Positions 17,331 through 25,253 of a stretch of 64,000 bases of DNA are shown piece by piece (the stretch's first letter is position 1; each line of letters opens with the position of its first letter). The notes below the pieces were generated by a model. That model ran no database searches. It had not been told where the DNA came from and worked only from the letters and a program-made list of their open reading frames with translations. Location: assembly GCF_001685355.1 (NCBI RefSeq), contig NZ_CP016438.1, positions 1,364,001 to 1,428,000 on the forward strand, written 5' to 3'. The position numbers and the translations under genes were made by a program. The DNA is from Streptomyces lincolnensis (lineage in GTDB: Bacteria; Actinomycetota; Actinomycetes; Streptomycetales; Streptomycetaceae).

Positions 17331-18119
17331 TCAGATGAACTTCTGGCCCGCGAGGAACTCGGCGAGCTGCTTGCCGCCCTCGCCCTCGTCCTTGACGATC
17401 GTGCCGGCCGTGCGGGCCGGACGCTCCGCCGCGGAGTCGACCGTGGTGTAGGCACCCTCCAGGCCGACGTCCTCCGCCTCGATGTCGAGGTCGGACAGGT
17501 CCCAGGACTGAACCGGCTTCTTCTTGGCCGCCATGATGCCCTTGAAGGACGGGTAACGCGCCTCGCCGGACTGGTCGGTGACCGACACGACCGCCGGCAG
17601 CGAGGCCTCCAGCTGCTCGGAGGCGGCGTCGCCGTCGCGGCGGCCCTTGACCGTGCCGTCCTCGACCGAGACCTCGGACAGCAGCGTCACCTGCGGAACG
17701 CCCAGGCGCTCGGCGAGCAGGGCCGGGACCACGCCCATGGTGCCGTCGGTGGAGGCCATGCCGGAGATGACCAGGTCGTAGCCGGCCTTCTCGATCGCCT
17801 TGGCCAGCACCAGGGAGGTGCCGAGGGCGTCGGTGCCGTGGATGTCGTCGTCCTCGACGTGGACGGCCTTGTCGGCGCCCATGGACAGCGCCTTGCGCAG
17901 CGCGTCCTTGGCGTCCTCCGGACCCACGGTCAGGACGGTGATCTCCACGTCGTCGTCTGAGTTCTCGGAGATCTGAAGCGCCTGCTCGACCGCGTACTCA
18001 TCCAGTTCGGAGAGCAGACCGTCGACGTCGTCCCGGTCGACGGTCAGGTCATCGGCGAAGTGCCGGTCGCCAGTGGCGTCGGGCACGTACTTCACAGTGA
18101 CAACGATCCTCAAGCTCAC
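17331..18119 (-). CDS. etfB: Electron transfer flavoprotein beta subunit
   Basis: 262-aa beta subunit that pairs with EtfA and binds AMP in bacterial and mitochondrial ETFs. Recognised by VVTVKYVPD at the N-terminus, LDEYAVEQALQ, the VGPEDAKDALRKALSMGADKAVHV block, the ETF-beta signature region around DLVISGMASTDGTMGVVPALLAERLGVPQVT, and the KKKPVQSWDLSDL recognition segment. The start is the GTG at 18119 with AGGAGA 7-8 nt upstream. First gene of the etfBA operon; a TAATAT -10-like hexamer lies upstream on the same strand at 18223-18228. Confidence 0.97.
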   Translation of the reverse strand: MSLRIVVTVKYVPDATGDRHFADDLTVDRDDVDGLLSELDEYAVEQALQISENSDDDVEITVLTVGPEDAKDALRKALSMGADKAVHVEDDDIHGTDALGTSLVLAKAIEKAGYDLVISGMASTDGTMGVVPALLAERLGVPQVTLLSEVSVEDGTVKGRRDGDAASEQLEASLPAVVSVTDQSGEARYPSFKGIMAAKKKPVQSWDLSDLDIEAEDVGLEGAYTTVDSAAERPARTAGTIVKDEGEGGKQLAEFLAGQKFI

Positions 18120-18338
18120 GCCGGCTCTCCTACTGCATCGTCATTTTTCGGCTGCCTCTTGCAGGCAGCATAGGCGCCTCAAGCGGCCGATCCCGGTCGG
18201 GGCGACCCACGCTCCGAACGAAATATTACTCGCCAGTACACCCAGTTCGTTCCCGCTAAGCAAGCGCTTTGAACTGTGACCTGTGCAACGCAGCGTAATC
18301 GGAACCCGACGCCTTCGCAGAGGAGCGGCCGCCCGCGT

Positions 18339-18848
18339 TCAGTCACGCAGGCTGTTGAACCGTCCCTGGTGGTAGAGCAGGGGACGGCCGGGGCCGGTGG
18401 GGTCGCCGAGGGTGACCTCGGCCAGCACGATGCGGTGGTCACCGGCCGGTACGCGGGCGACGACCCGGCACACCAGCCACGCCAGGACGTCGTCGAGAAC
18501 GGGCACGCCCTCGGGGCCCTCGTGCCAGGCGGTCGTCGCGCCGAAGCGGTCGGCGCCGCTGCGGGCGAAGGTGGCCGCCAGCTCTTCCTGGTGCTCGCCG
18601 AGTATGTGGACGCCGACATGGTCGGCCCGGGACACCGCGGGCCAGCTGGAGGCCCCGGTGCCGATGCCGAAGGAGAGCATCGGGGGCTCGGCGGAGACCG
18701 AGCTGAGGGAGGTGGCGGTGAAGCCGACCGGGCCGGCGTCGCCGCGCGCGGTGATCACGGCGACTCCCGCCGCATGCCGCCGGAAGACGGAGCGCAGGAG
18801 ATCGGGAGAGGCGAGCCGGGGGGTGCCCAGGCCGGGCGTGACCGTCAT
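18339..18848 (-). CDS. Flavin reductase family protein
   Basis: 169-aa FMN-binding split-barrel protein. The core HAAGVAVITARGDAGPVGFTATSLSSVSAEPPMLSFGIG and the C-terminal LDDVLAWLVCRVVARVPAGDHRIVLAEVTLGD with PLLYHQGRF are those of flavin reductases that supply reduced flavin to two-component monooxygenases. No oxygenase partner is adjacent. The start is the ATG at 18848 preceded by GGAAGGA; an open extension to 19001 has no ribosome site. It lies between the etf operon (220 nt away) and the thioredoxin gene on the same strand. Confidence 0.88.
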   Translation of the reverse strand: MTVTPGLGTPRLASPDLLRSVFRRHAAGVAVITARGDAGPVGFTATSLSSVSAEPPMLSFGIGTGASSWPAVSRADHVGVHILGEHQEELAATFARSGADRFGATTAWHEGPEGVPVLDDVLAWLVCRVVARVPAGDHRIVLAEVTLGDPTGPGRPLLYHQGRFNSLRD

Positions 18849-19056
18849 GAAGGAGTCCTTCCGCGAGGAGTGGCGTGCAGGTCCGTCGCTGCTCAACAGC
18901 TCGGACAACACGCACTCGCGGTGCGGGCCAGGTCGACGTGGGCCCGCCCGACGAGAAGGAGTTCCGAAGGCATGGGGCCAGGCTGGCGATACGTGGTGCA
19001 CACAGTCAAGTACGTTCCGGAATATGGGAGATGACTCACCGCGTCCGCGACACAGA

Positions 19057-19485
19057 TCACACGGCCTCCCCCAACGCGGCGATCACGTCGGCCCTGCGCG
19101 GCTGCCCGATGGCCCGCCGTACGACTCTCCCGTCCGCGTCCAGGACCAGAACGGTCGGCGTCTTGAGGATGTCGAGCTCGCGGACGAGGTCGAGGTGCTT
19201 CTCGGCGTCGATCTCGACATGGGCGACCCCCGGGACCATGTCGGCCACCTCGCCGAGGACCCGCCGGGTGGCCCGGCAGGGGGCACAGAAGGCGCTGGAG
19301 AACTGGACCAGGGTGGCCCGCTCGCCCAGGTCCGTGCCCAACTCGGCGGGGCCGAGCCGCTTTCCGTCGTCGCGCCCGCGCACCCGTATCCTCCCGCTCC
19401 GCCGCCGTTGCAGCACTCCGTAGGCGCTCGCCATCGCGAGCACCGCCACGCACACCACGAGTCCGGTCATCTCCCGCACAACCAT
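19057..19485 (-). CDS. Membrane-anchored thioredoxin-family protein
   Basis: 142-aa protein with an N-terminal membrane anchor (LVVCVAVLAMASAYGV), a basic linker (QRRRSGRIRVRGRDD) and a thioredoxin fold. The redox site is FCAPC in QFSSAFCAPCRATRRVL, and the cis-proline is present in LKTPTVLVL. The basic stretch after the helix suggests the domain faces the cytoplasm. It is divergent from a DUF4395 membrane protein with only about 60 nt between the starts, and these two families often occur side by side in actinomycetes. A thiol-relay between them is inferred. Confidence 0.9.
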   Translation of the reverse strand: MVVREMTGLVVCVAVLAMASAYGVLQRRRSGRIRVRGRDDGKRLGPAELGTDLGERATLVQFSSAFCAPCRATRRVLGEVADMVPGVAHVEIDAEKHLDLVRELDILKTPTVLVLDADGRVVRRAIGQPRRADVIAALGEAV

Positions 19486-19547
19486 TCACACGACTGCAAA
19501 GATTCCCGCCTCCCCGATCTCTTTCCCATGCGGAATGCTTGGTTCCC

Positions 19548-19964
19548 ATGGACATCGATGCAAGAGGGCCGCGCTTCGGCGCCGCCGTGACGACCGTCGT
19601 CCTGGCGGTCGTACTGATCACGGGCAGCGTCTGGCTGCTGGCCTGGCAGACACTGGCATTCGCGCTGGGCGCGGCGGGCGGTGTCGGCCGTTCTCCCTAC
19701 GGCTTGTTGTTCCGTGCGGCGGTACGCCCCCGGCTCGGGCCGCCCACCGAGTTCGAGGCGCCCGAGCCGCCCCGGTTCGCGCAGGCGGTGGGACTGGTCT
19801 TCGCCGGCGTCGGGCTCGTCGGCTACGCGCTCGGACCCGAGTGGCTGGGCCTCACGGCGACCGGGGCGGCGCTCGCGGCCGCTTTCCTCAACGCCGCGTT
19901 CGGGTACTGCCTGGGCTGCGAGATGTACCTGCTTGTACGACGGGCGACGGTACGCACGGAGTAA
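19548..19964 (+). CDS. DUF4395 membrane protein
   Basis: 138-aa membrane protein with four predicted hydrophobic segments, the first two near the N-terminus (TTVVLAVVLITGSVWLLAWQTLAFALGAAGGV) and two in the C-terminal half. The DUF4395 signature FGYCLGCEMY near the end has two cysteines three residues apart (CLGC), a plausible redox or metal pair. DUF4395 genes are typically found with thioredoxins or rhodaneses. The ATG at 19548 is preferred; an in-frame TTG at 19539 exists. Function is not established. Confidence 0.85.
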   Translation: MDIDARGPRFGAAVTTVVLAVVLITGSVWLLAWQTLAFALGAAGGVGRSPYGLLFRAAVRPRLGPPTEFEAPEPPRFAQAVGLVFAGVGLVGYALGPEWLGLTATGAALAAAFLNAAFGYCLGCEMYLLVRRATVRTE

Positions 19965-20148
19965 AGGCGGTTTAAAAGACCGAGGTGGATCACCGGGTGA
20001 CGTGACGAGAATCTCGCCACGCGCGGGCACGAGGACTAGCTCCCCGTCCGTTCTTGGGGCACGATCTGCGACATGCCGTAAACCTACGGCTGCGTAACTT
20101 CCGCCGGGAGATCCTTCCCGGGCAGAGAAGGAAGGGCCCACCCCGTCC

Positions 20149-20877
20149 ATGGCAGAGCTTGTCTACCGCCCCGTCGTCGGATTCGCCCAGGCGTTGTTCA
20201 AGGCCTGGGACCTCAAGATCGACTGCAAGGGGTCGGAGAACATCCCGCGCTCGGGCGGTGCCGTCCTGGTGAGCAACCACATCAGCTACCTGGACTTCGT
20301 CTTCAACGGACTGGCGGCGCTCCCGCAGAAACGTCTCGTGCGGTTCATGGCGAAGGAGTCCGTCTTCCGCCACAGGATCTCCGGTCCGCTGATGCGCGGG
20401 ATGAAGCACATCCCCGTGGACCGCAAGCAGGGCGAGACGGCGTACGCGCACGCGCTGGAGTCCCTGCGCGCCGGCGAGATCGTGGGGGTCTTCCCGGAGG
20501 CCACCATCTCCCCGTCGTTCACCCTGAAGTCCTTCAAGTCCGGCGCCGCGCGCATGGCCCAGGAGGCGGGCGTCCCGCTGATCCCGATGGCCGTGTGGGG
20601 CACCCAGCGACTGTGGACCAAGGGGCACCCGCGCAACTTCAAGCGCAGCCACACCCCGATCACGATGCGGGTGGGCGAGGCGATCGAGGCGTCCCGCGAC
20701 AAGTACGCGGGCGCCATCACCCGCCAGGTGCGCGAGCGGGTACAGGAACTCCTGGAGGCCGCACAGCGCGCCTACCCGGTCCGCCCCAAGGACGCGAACG
20801 ACACGTGGTGGATGCCGGCCCATCTGGGCGGTACGGCGCCGACGCCGGAGCAGGTGCGCGAGGCCGAGGCACGCTAG
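20149..20877 (+). CDS. 1-acyl-sn-glycerol-3-phosphate acyltransferase (PlsC-like)
   Basis: 242-aa lysophosphatidate acyltransferase-type enzyme for phospholipid synthesis at the inner face of the membrane. The catalytic HX4D motif is NHISYLD (His44, Asp49), followed by the glycerol-phosphate-binding blocks RFMAKESVF, IPVDRKQG, VGVFPEATISPS and IPMAVWGTQR. No long membrane helix, as in many actinobacterial members. ATG at 20149 has a purine-rich AGAAGGAAGG upstream. Its stop codon TAG (20875-20877) is part of the CTAGGGCCC end of a MITE-like element, so the present C-terminus may have been set by that insertion. Confidence 0.93.
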   Translation: MAELVYRPVVGFAQALFKAWDLKIDCKGSENIPRSGGAVLVSNHISYLDFVFNGLAALPQKRLVRFMAKESVFRHRISGPLMRGMKHIPVDRKQGETAYAHALESLRAGEIVGVFPEATISPSFTLKSFKSGAARMAQEAGVPLIPMAVWGTQRLWTKGHPRNFKRSHTPITMRVGEAIEASRDKYAGAITRQVRERVQELLEAAQRAYPVRPKDANDTWWMPAHLGGTAPTPEQVREAEAR

Positions 20878-21100
20878 GGCCCGTCCGGCGGATCATGTCG
20901 CGGTCGCGGGGGTCTGGCACGCGCATCTGCGGCGTTGTCGTCGACTGCCGACTCCCCCACGCTCGAACAACCTCGCGCGGGGACCCCCATCGCGTCGCCG
21001 CCCTCCGCCGCCTTGCAGCTGCACGCACCAGACCCCCGCTCACCGGCACTGATCAGGCACCGTTGGATGCCTGCGACCTGATCCGCCGAACAGGCCCTAG
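20874..21100. mobile_element. MITE-like element with CTAG-bounded terminal inverted repeats
   Basis: 227 bp starting CTAGGGCCCGTCCGGCGG and ending with the near-complement; the two ends match for about 28 bp with three mismatches. A second inner inverted repeat (GGGGGTCTGG on the left near 20910, its complement near 21035) makes the whole element foldable. It carries no ORF. The end sequence (GGCGGATCA core) is one I recall as frequent in intergenic Streptomyces DNA. CTAG at both ends is either part of the repeat or a target duplication. Confidence 0.65.
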
Positions 21101-21310
21101 TCGGCCGGTCGCGGGTTCGTCGCGGCTCCTCGCGCGTACGCTGCGGAGCCGCGAGGGGATACCGCCCCGCGTTCTTCGGGCGTGCTAGGCGCTCCGCTGG
21201 AGGTGCGGCGACATGCCGTCGATCGTCTGCGGCACCAACGTGGCTGATCGCGCAGTTCCCCGCGCCCCTTCAGGGCGCGGCCGAACCGCGGCCGACTTCG
21301 CCAGGCCCGC
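21101..21310. repeat. Dispersed Streptomyces intergenic repeat with terminator-like hairpin
   Basis: Non-coding 210 bp. The part from about 21213 to 21285 (GGCACCAACGTGGCTG..., CGCGCAGTTCCCCGCGCCCC) corresponds to a short sequence I recall as scattered between genes across Streptomyces chromosomes. It contains the hairpin CCGCGCCC (21260-21267) / GGGCGCGG (21273-21280), which can end transcription of the leftward gene at 21311. The rest holds nothing I recognise. Confidence 0.55.
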
Positions 21311-22000
21311 TTAGCGCACCGCCAGCGCGATCCGCGCCCCCGGGCTGAACTTCTCCAGCAGCTCGGCGAGTTCGGCTCCTGCCGCCTCGGCCTCGGCGAC
21401 CGGCATCGGGGTCAGGGTCTCCAGGAGGAAGATGCCGGAGACGGTCTGCTCGGTGAGCCGGGTGCGGGGGCCCTGGCGCCAGTTCCAGCGGCGGCAGGTG
21501 ACGCCGGTGTCGTCGCGCCAGACGACCTCGCCGGCGTCGGGGTGCTCGACGACCTCCTCGCCGCCGGCGACCGTCACGAAGTCCTCCTCACCGGTGGCCC
21601 GGACCAGGCGCATGCCGCCCTGGATGTGGTCGATGTCCTCGCCGCCGACGGGGATCAGATGGGCGACGCTGATGGCGTTGTAGAGGTCGACGAGGAGATT
21701 GATCCGGGGCAGCCCGGCCTCCGTCAGCGCCCGCTTGGCCAGGGCCTCGGCCGAGTTGCGGGTGCGCGAGGGCTTGGACCCGAACGCCGTGTAGGCCTCG
21801 CGCCAGGCGGCCATGTGCGGGTCCTCGTGCGGGGCGCGGCCGTCCAGGCGTACGGCGAGGCGGCGGGCCGCGTCGTCGAGGAGTGCCGAACTCGCCTCGG
21901 TGCTCGGACCGTTGACCAGGCCGTGGGCCTCGACGACGACAGGGGTGAAGCCGGGCGCGAGCGCACGTACCTCGTCGGACACGGTCAAGGAGAGAGTCAT
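21311..22000 (-). CDS. B3/B4 tRNA-binding-domain protein
   Basis: 229-aa protein with the B3/4 fold known from the editing/tRNA-binding part of phenylalanyl-tRNA synthetase beta chains, here free-standing. Matching blocks are WREAYTAFGSKPSRTRNSAEALAKRAL, LPRINLLVDLYNAISVAHLIPVGGEDID, GEVVWRDDTGVTCRRWNWRQGPRT and the C-terminal FLLETL. Free B3/4 proteins are presumed to act in amino-acyl-tRNA quality control, but this is not shown. The ATG at 22000 lies 8 nt after the stop of the transglutaminase-like gene, so the two are co-translated. Confidence 0.87.
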   Translation of the reverse strand: MTLSLTVSDEVRALAPGFTPVVVEAHGLVNGPSTEASSALLDDAARRLAVRLDGRAPHEDPHMAAWREAYTAFGSKPSRTRNSAEALAKRALTEAGLPRINLLVDLYNAISVAHLIPVGGEDIDHIQGGMRLVRATGEEDFVTVAGGEEVVEHPDAGEVVWRDDTGVTCRRWNWRQGPRTRLTEQTVSGIFLLETLTPMPVAEAEAAGAELAELLEKFSPGARIALAVR

Positions 22001-22008
22001 CGTCTGCC

Positions 22009-22581
22009 TCAGAGTGCGGTGGGGAGCGTGTTCCACAGGCGGGGCCGGTCGGGGGCGGCCTTGAGCACGTCCAGGACGACCGGGTGAGGTGCAGCATACA
22101 AGACCGGGTAGTCCATCTCATTGGACGCCGAGTCGGGCGTGAAGGCCAGCCGCTCCCCCTCCAGGGAGAACCGGGCGTCCACTCCCGGTTTGTTGCCGCG
22201 GGGGTCCTGCCGGTGCCAGGCACCGTTGAACCGCACGGCGACCAGGCCGTGCACGACGTCGAACTTCTGGTAACAGAGGGCGGTCGGGATGTCCTCGGCC
22301 CGCAGCAGAGCGGTCAGCGCGTGGGCCTTGGCGTAGCAGATGCCGGTGCCCCGTTCCAGGACGTCGGAGGCGCGCCAGGTGACGCGCATGTCGCCGGAGT
22401 CCTGCGAGTGGGGAATCGTGTCGCGCACGAACTCGAAGGCCGCCCGCGCATACTCATACGAGTCCGCCACTCCGTCGGCGAGCCTGGCGGCGGTCTCGCG
22501 GACGAGCGGATGATGATGGTCGATCACCTCGTCAGCGGCCAAGTAGGCGGATAGGTCGGCGGTTTCCTGGATCATCTGCAT
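22009..22581 (-). CDS. Transglutaminase-like cysteine protease-fold protein
   Basis: 190-aa protein with a transglutaminase-like core. The catalytic triad is visible: Cys82 in GTGICYAKAHAL, His111 in VVHGLVAVRF and Asp126 in HRQDPRGN. There is no signal peptide, so a cytoplasmic peptidase or amidase activity is more likely than protein cross-linking. It precedes the B3/4-domain gene with 8 nt between, an apparent two-gene operon. The start is uncertain: ATG at 22581 and at 22575 both lack a good ribosome site. An open frame extends upstream to 23340 but is antisense to the next gene. Confidence 0.85.
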   Translation of the reverse strand: MQMIQETADLSAYLAADEVIDHHHPLVRETAARLADGVADSYEYARAAFEFVRDTIPHSQDSGDMRVTWRASDVLERGTGICYAKAHALTALLRAEDIPTALCYQKFDVVHGLVAVRFNGAWHRQDPRGNKPGVDARFSLEGERLAFTPDSASNEMDYPVLYAAPHPVVLDVLKAAPDRPRLWNTLPTAL

Positions 22582-22777
22582 GGCGGCAGAGCGTAGGCGT
22601 CGACTCGATCGCGAGTCAATCAACTTTCCGGGCATCGCATATCTATGCGTCGACCTCTGTAAAGCTCCCTGCCGATCGCAAAACGGCTGAACATCGCCGC
22701 AACCAGACACCCGGCTACAACTCCTCCCCCACCCCACGGGTCTCGACCGCCGACCGAACACCACCAAGGGGGAACTC

Positions 22778-24142
22778 ATGAAGCATCGTCTGCTCGGAGC
22801 CGCGGTCGCCGGCTGCGCCCTGGCCGCCCTGGGGGCCGGGCCCGTGCACGCCCTGTCCGACGAACTGTGGATCAGCGTGCCGTCCGAGACGGTGCTGCCG
22901 GGTCCGGACGCGGACGGCAGCACGCGTGAGCGCACACTCGAGGTGCGCGTCACCCACGACAACGTCGACAACGACGTGCCGGCCGGTCGGCTGACCGTGG
23001 ACGCGAGCGAGATCGCCTCCTTCGCGCACGTGTCGTGGCCCGCCAACTGCACGCCCGAGTCGGGCCTCAAGGCGGTGTGCGCCTTCCCGGCGATGCCTGT
23101 CGGTACGGAGGGCGTCCCGGCCGCCCTGATCGGCCTGCGCGCGCTGTCGGACGCGGACCTCAGCGCGTCCGGGTCCATCCGGTACACGGCCGCCGCGGGC
23201 GAGCTGTCCGCAGCCGACGCGGAGACCCGGATCACGGTGGGCGACGGCCCGGACCTGGGGCTCAGCCAGGCCCCGTGGCAGCGCGGGCTCACGCCCGGCA
23301 CGAACCACACCGTCCGGGCGACCGTCGCCAACAACGGCAACCGCGCCGTGGAGCGGACGCTGCTGTGGGTCAGCGCCTCCTACGGCCTGCGGTTCAAGGA
23401 CCGGCACGCCAACTGCGAGTACCAGGACCACGCCACCGGCACGGGCGCGCTGTGCGTGCTGGACGAGGCCGTGGCCCCCGGGCAGCGGTACGACCTGGTG
23501 ACGAGGCTCGGCATCGGCCGCAAGGCGCTGTACGAGCGGTTCGACCACTCCGTGCTGCCCTATTCGGACGCGGCGCTGGAAGAGGCCCGCGGCGACGGGA
23601 CGTGGACCCGGGGCACCGGCCCCGAGCTGGACCTGCGGGCCGTGGCCGGGCAGCGGGCGGCGGCCGACGGGGACGACGTCGACCTGAACGACAACTACCG
23701 GACCGTCATCCTCGACGCCAAGAACACCGCCGACCTCAAGCTCACCGGCAACAGGATGCGCGGGGCCGCGGGGGACACGGTCACCGCCCGGATGACCGTG
23801 CTCAACCGCGGGCCGGCCTGGGTGGCGTCACTGGGTGCGGGCTCGGCCGTGGCCAGCGTGCGCTTCCAGGCACCGGCGGGCACCTCGGTCGTAGGACTGC
23901 CGGAGGACTGCTGGACCCAGCCGCCGTCCGAGGAGGGCCCCTCGGAGGCGACCTACTTCTGCTGGACGCCGATCTACCTGCACGACAAGGCGTCCTACAC
24001 CTTCGACGTCCAGTTGCGGATCGACAAGGTGGTGCGCGGGGCGCGGGCGGTCATCGAGACGGTGAACGACGGGGAGCTGCCCATCACGAAGTTCGACCCG
24101 AACCTGCGGAACAACGTCTCGGCGATCGTCGTCAACGGCTGA
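22778..24142 (+). CDS. Secreted protein of unknown function with CARDB/DUF11-like beta domains
   Basis: 454-aa exported protein. A signal peptide (MKHRLLGAAVAGCALAALGAGPVHA) is followed by beta-rich repeats that look like CARDB/DUF11 domains: THTVRATVANNGN-type text appears as GTNHTVRATVANNGNRAVERTLLWV and again as GDTVTARMTVLNRGPAWVASLG. Such domains are surface or adhesive modules. Cysteine pairs in each repeat (NCTPE...VCAFP, NCEYQ...LCVL, DCWTQ...FCWTP) suggest three disulfides. No catalytic motif, sorting signal or C-terminal anchor is visible, so it is probably released. AAGGGGGAA lies 5-6 nt before the ATG. Confidence 0.85.
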   Translation: MKHRLLGAAVAGCALAALGAGPVHALSDELWISVPSETVLPGPDADGSTRERTLEVRVTHDNVDNDVPAGRLTVDASEIASFAHVSWPANCTPESGLKAVCAFPAMPVGTEGVPAALIGLRALSDADLSASGSIRYTAAAGELSAADAETRITVGDGPDLGLSQAPWQRGLTPGTNHTVRATVANNGNRAVERTLLWVSASYGLRFKDRHANCEYQDHATGTGALCVLDEAVAPGQRYDLVTRLGIGRKALYERFDHSVLPYSDAALEEARGDGTWTRGTGPELDLRAVAGQRAAADGDDVDLNDNYRTVILDAKNTADLKLTGNRMRGAAGDTVTARMTVLNRGPAWVASLGAGSAVASVRFQAPAGTSVVGLPEDCWTQPPSEEGPSEATYFCWTPIYLHDKASYTFDVQLRIDKVVRGARAVIETVNDGELPITKFDPNLRNNVSAIVVNG

Positions 24143-24182
24143 CCGGTGCGCGGGGAGGGGATGTGTCCGCGGCCGACAGGGC

Positions 24183-25253
24183 CTAGCGGGCCATCTCCTC
24201 CTTCAGCGCCCCCACGAACGCGTCCACGTCGTCCTCGGTGGTGTCGAAGGCGCACATCCAGCGCACGACGCCGGCGGACTCGTCCCAGAAGTAGAACCGG
24301 AACCGCTGCTGGAGCCGCTCGCTGACGTCGTGCGGGAGCCGGGCGAAGACCGCGTTGGACTGCACGGGGTGGAGGATCTCCACGCCGTGGACCGCGCGGA
24401 CGCCCTCCGCCAGCCGCTGGGCCATCTCGTTGGCGTGGCGGGCGTTGCGCAGCCACAGGTCCTTGGCGAGCAGGGCCTCCAGCTGCACCGAGACGAAACG
24501 CATCTTGGAGGCGAGCTGCATGGACAGCTTGCGCAGGTGCTTCAGGTGGCTGGCGGCGTCCTGGTCGATGACGACGACGGCCTCGCCGAACAGCGCGCCG
24601 TTCTTCGTGCCGCCCAGCGAGAGGATGTCGACGCCGACGGCGTTGGTGAAGGCCCGCATCGGGACGTTCAGGGCGGCGGCCGCGTTGGCTATGCGGGAGC
24701 CGTCCAGGTGGACCTTCATGCCGTGGGCGTGGGCGTGGTCGCAGATCGCGCGGATCTCGTCCGGGGTGTAGAGGGTGCCCAGCTCGGTGCTCTGGGTGAT
24801 CGAGACGACCTGCGGCATCGCGCGGTGCTCGTCCTCCCAGCCGTACGCCTGTCTGTCGATCAGCTCGGGGGTGAGCTTGCCGTCGGGCGTGGGCACGGTG
24901 AGCAGCTTCAGTCCGCCGACCCGCTCCGGCGCCCCGCACTCGTCGACGTGGATGTGCGCGCTCTCGGCGCAGATCACCGCGCCCCAGCGGTCGGTGACCG
25001 CCTGGAGCGCGACGACGTTGGCGCCGGTGCCGTTGAAGACCGGGAACGCCTCCGCGGTGGCGCCGAAGTGGCTGCGCACGATCCGCTGGAGGTTGTCGGT
25101 GTAGTCGTCCTCGCCGTAGGCCACCTGGTGCCCGCCGTTGGCCACGGCCAGGGCGGCGAGGACCTCCGGGTGGGCCCCCGCGTAGTTGTCGCTGGCGAAG
25201 CCGCGCAGCTGGGGGTCGTGACGGCGGCGGGCGTCGGTCTTCGGTGGGTTCAC
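24183..25253 (-). CDS. Low-specificity L-threonine aldolase-like PLP enzyme
   Basis: 356-aa fold-type I PLP enzyme of the beta-eliminating lyase/threonine aldolase family, which cleaves beta-hydroxy amino acids to glycine and an aldehyde. Seen: SDNYAGAHPEVLAAL, NGTGANV, the SAHIHVDECG segment, KVHLDGSRIANA and the PLP lysine Lys217 in SLGGTKNGA. The reading frame opens at 25271, but the GTG at 25253 overlaps the upstream SDR stop as GTGA, a coupling arrangement, and gives a sensible N-terminus. Last gene of the DUF6421-SDR-aldolase operon, so its physiological substrate may be a dedicated product rather than threonine. Confidence 0.9.
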   Translation of the reverse strand: MNPPKTDARRRHDPQLRGFASDNYAGAHPEVLAALAVANGGHQVAYGEDDYTDNLQRIVRSHFGATAEAFPVFNGTGANVVALQAVTDRWGAVICAESAHIHVDECGAPERVGGLKLLTVPTPDGKLTPELIDRQAYGWEDEHRAMPQVVSITQSTELGTLYTPDEIRAICDHAHAHGMKVHLDGSRIANAAAALNVPMRAFTNAVGVDILSLGGTKNGALFGEAVVVIDQDAASHLKHLRKLSMQLASKMRFVSVQLEALLAKDLWLRNARHANEMAQRLAEGVRAVHGVEILHPVQSNAVFARLPHDVSERLQQRFRFYFWDESAGVVRWMCAFDTTEDDVDAFVGALKEEMAR

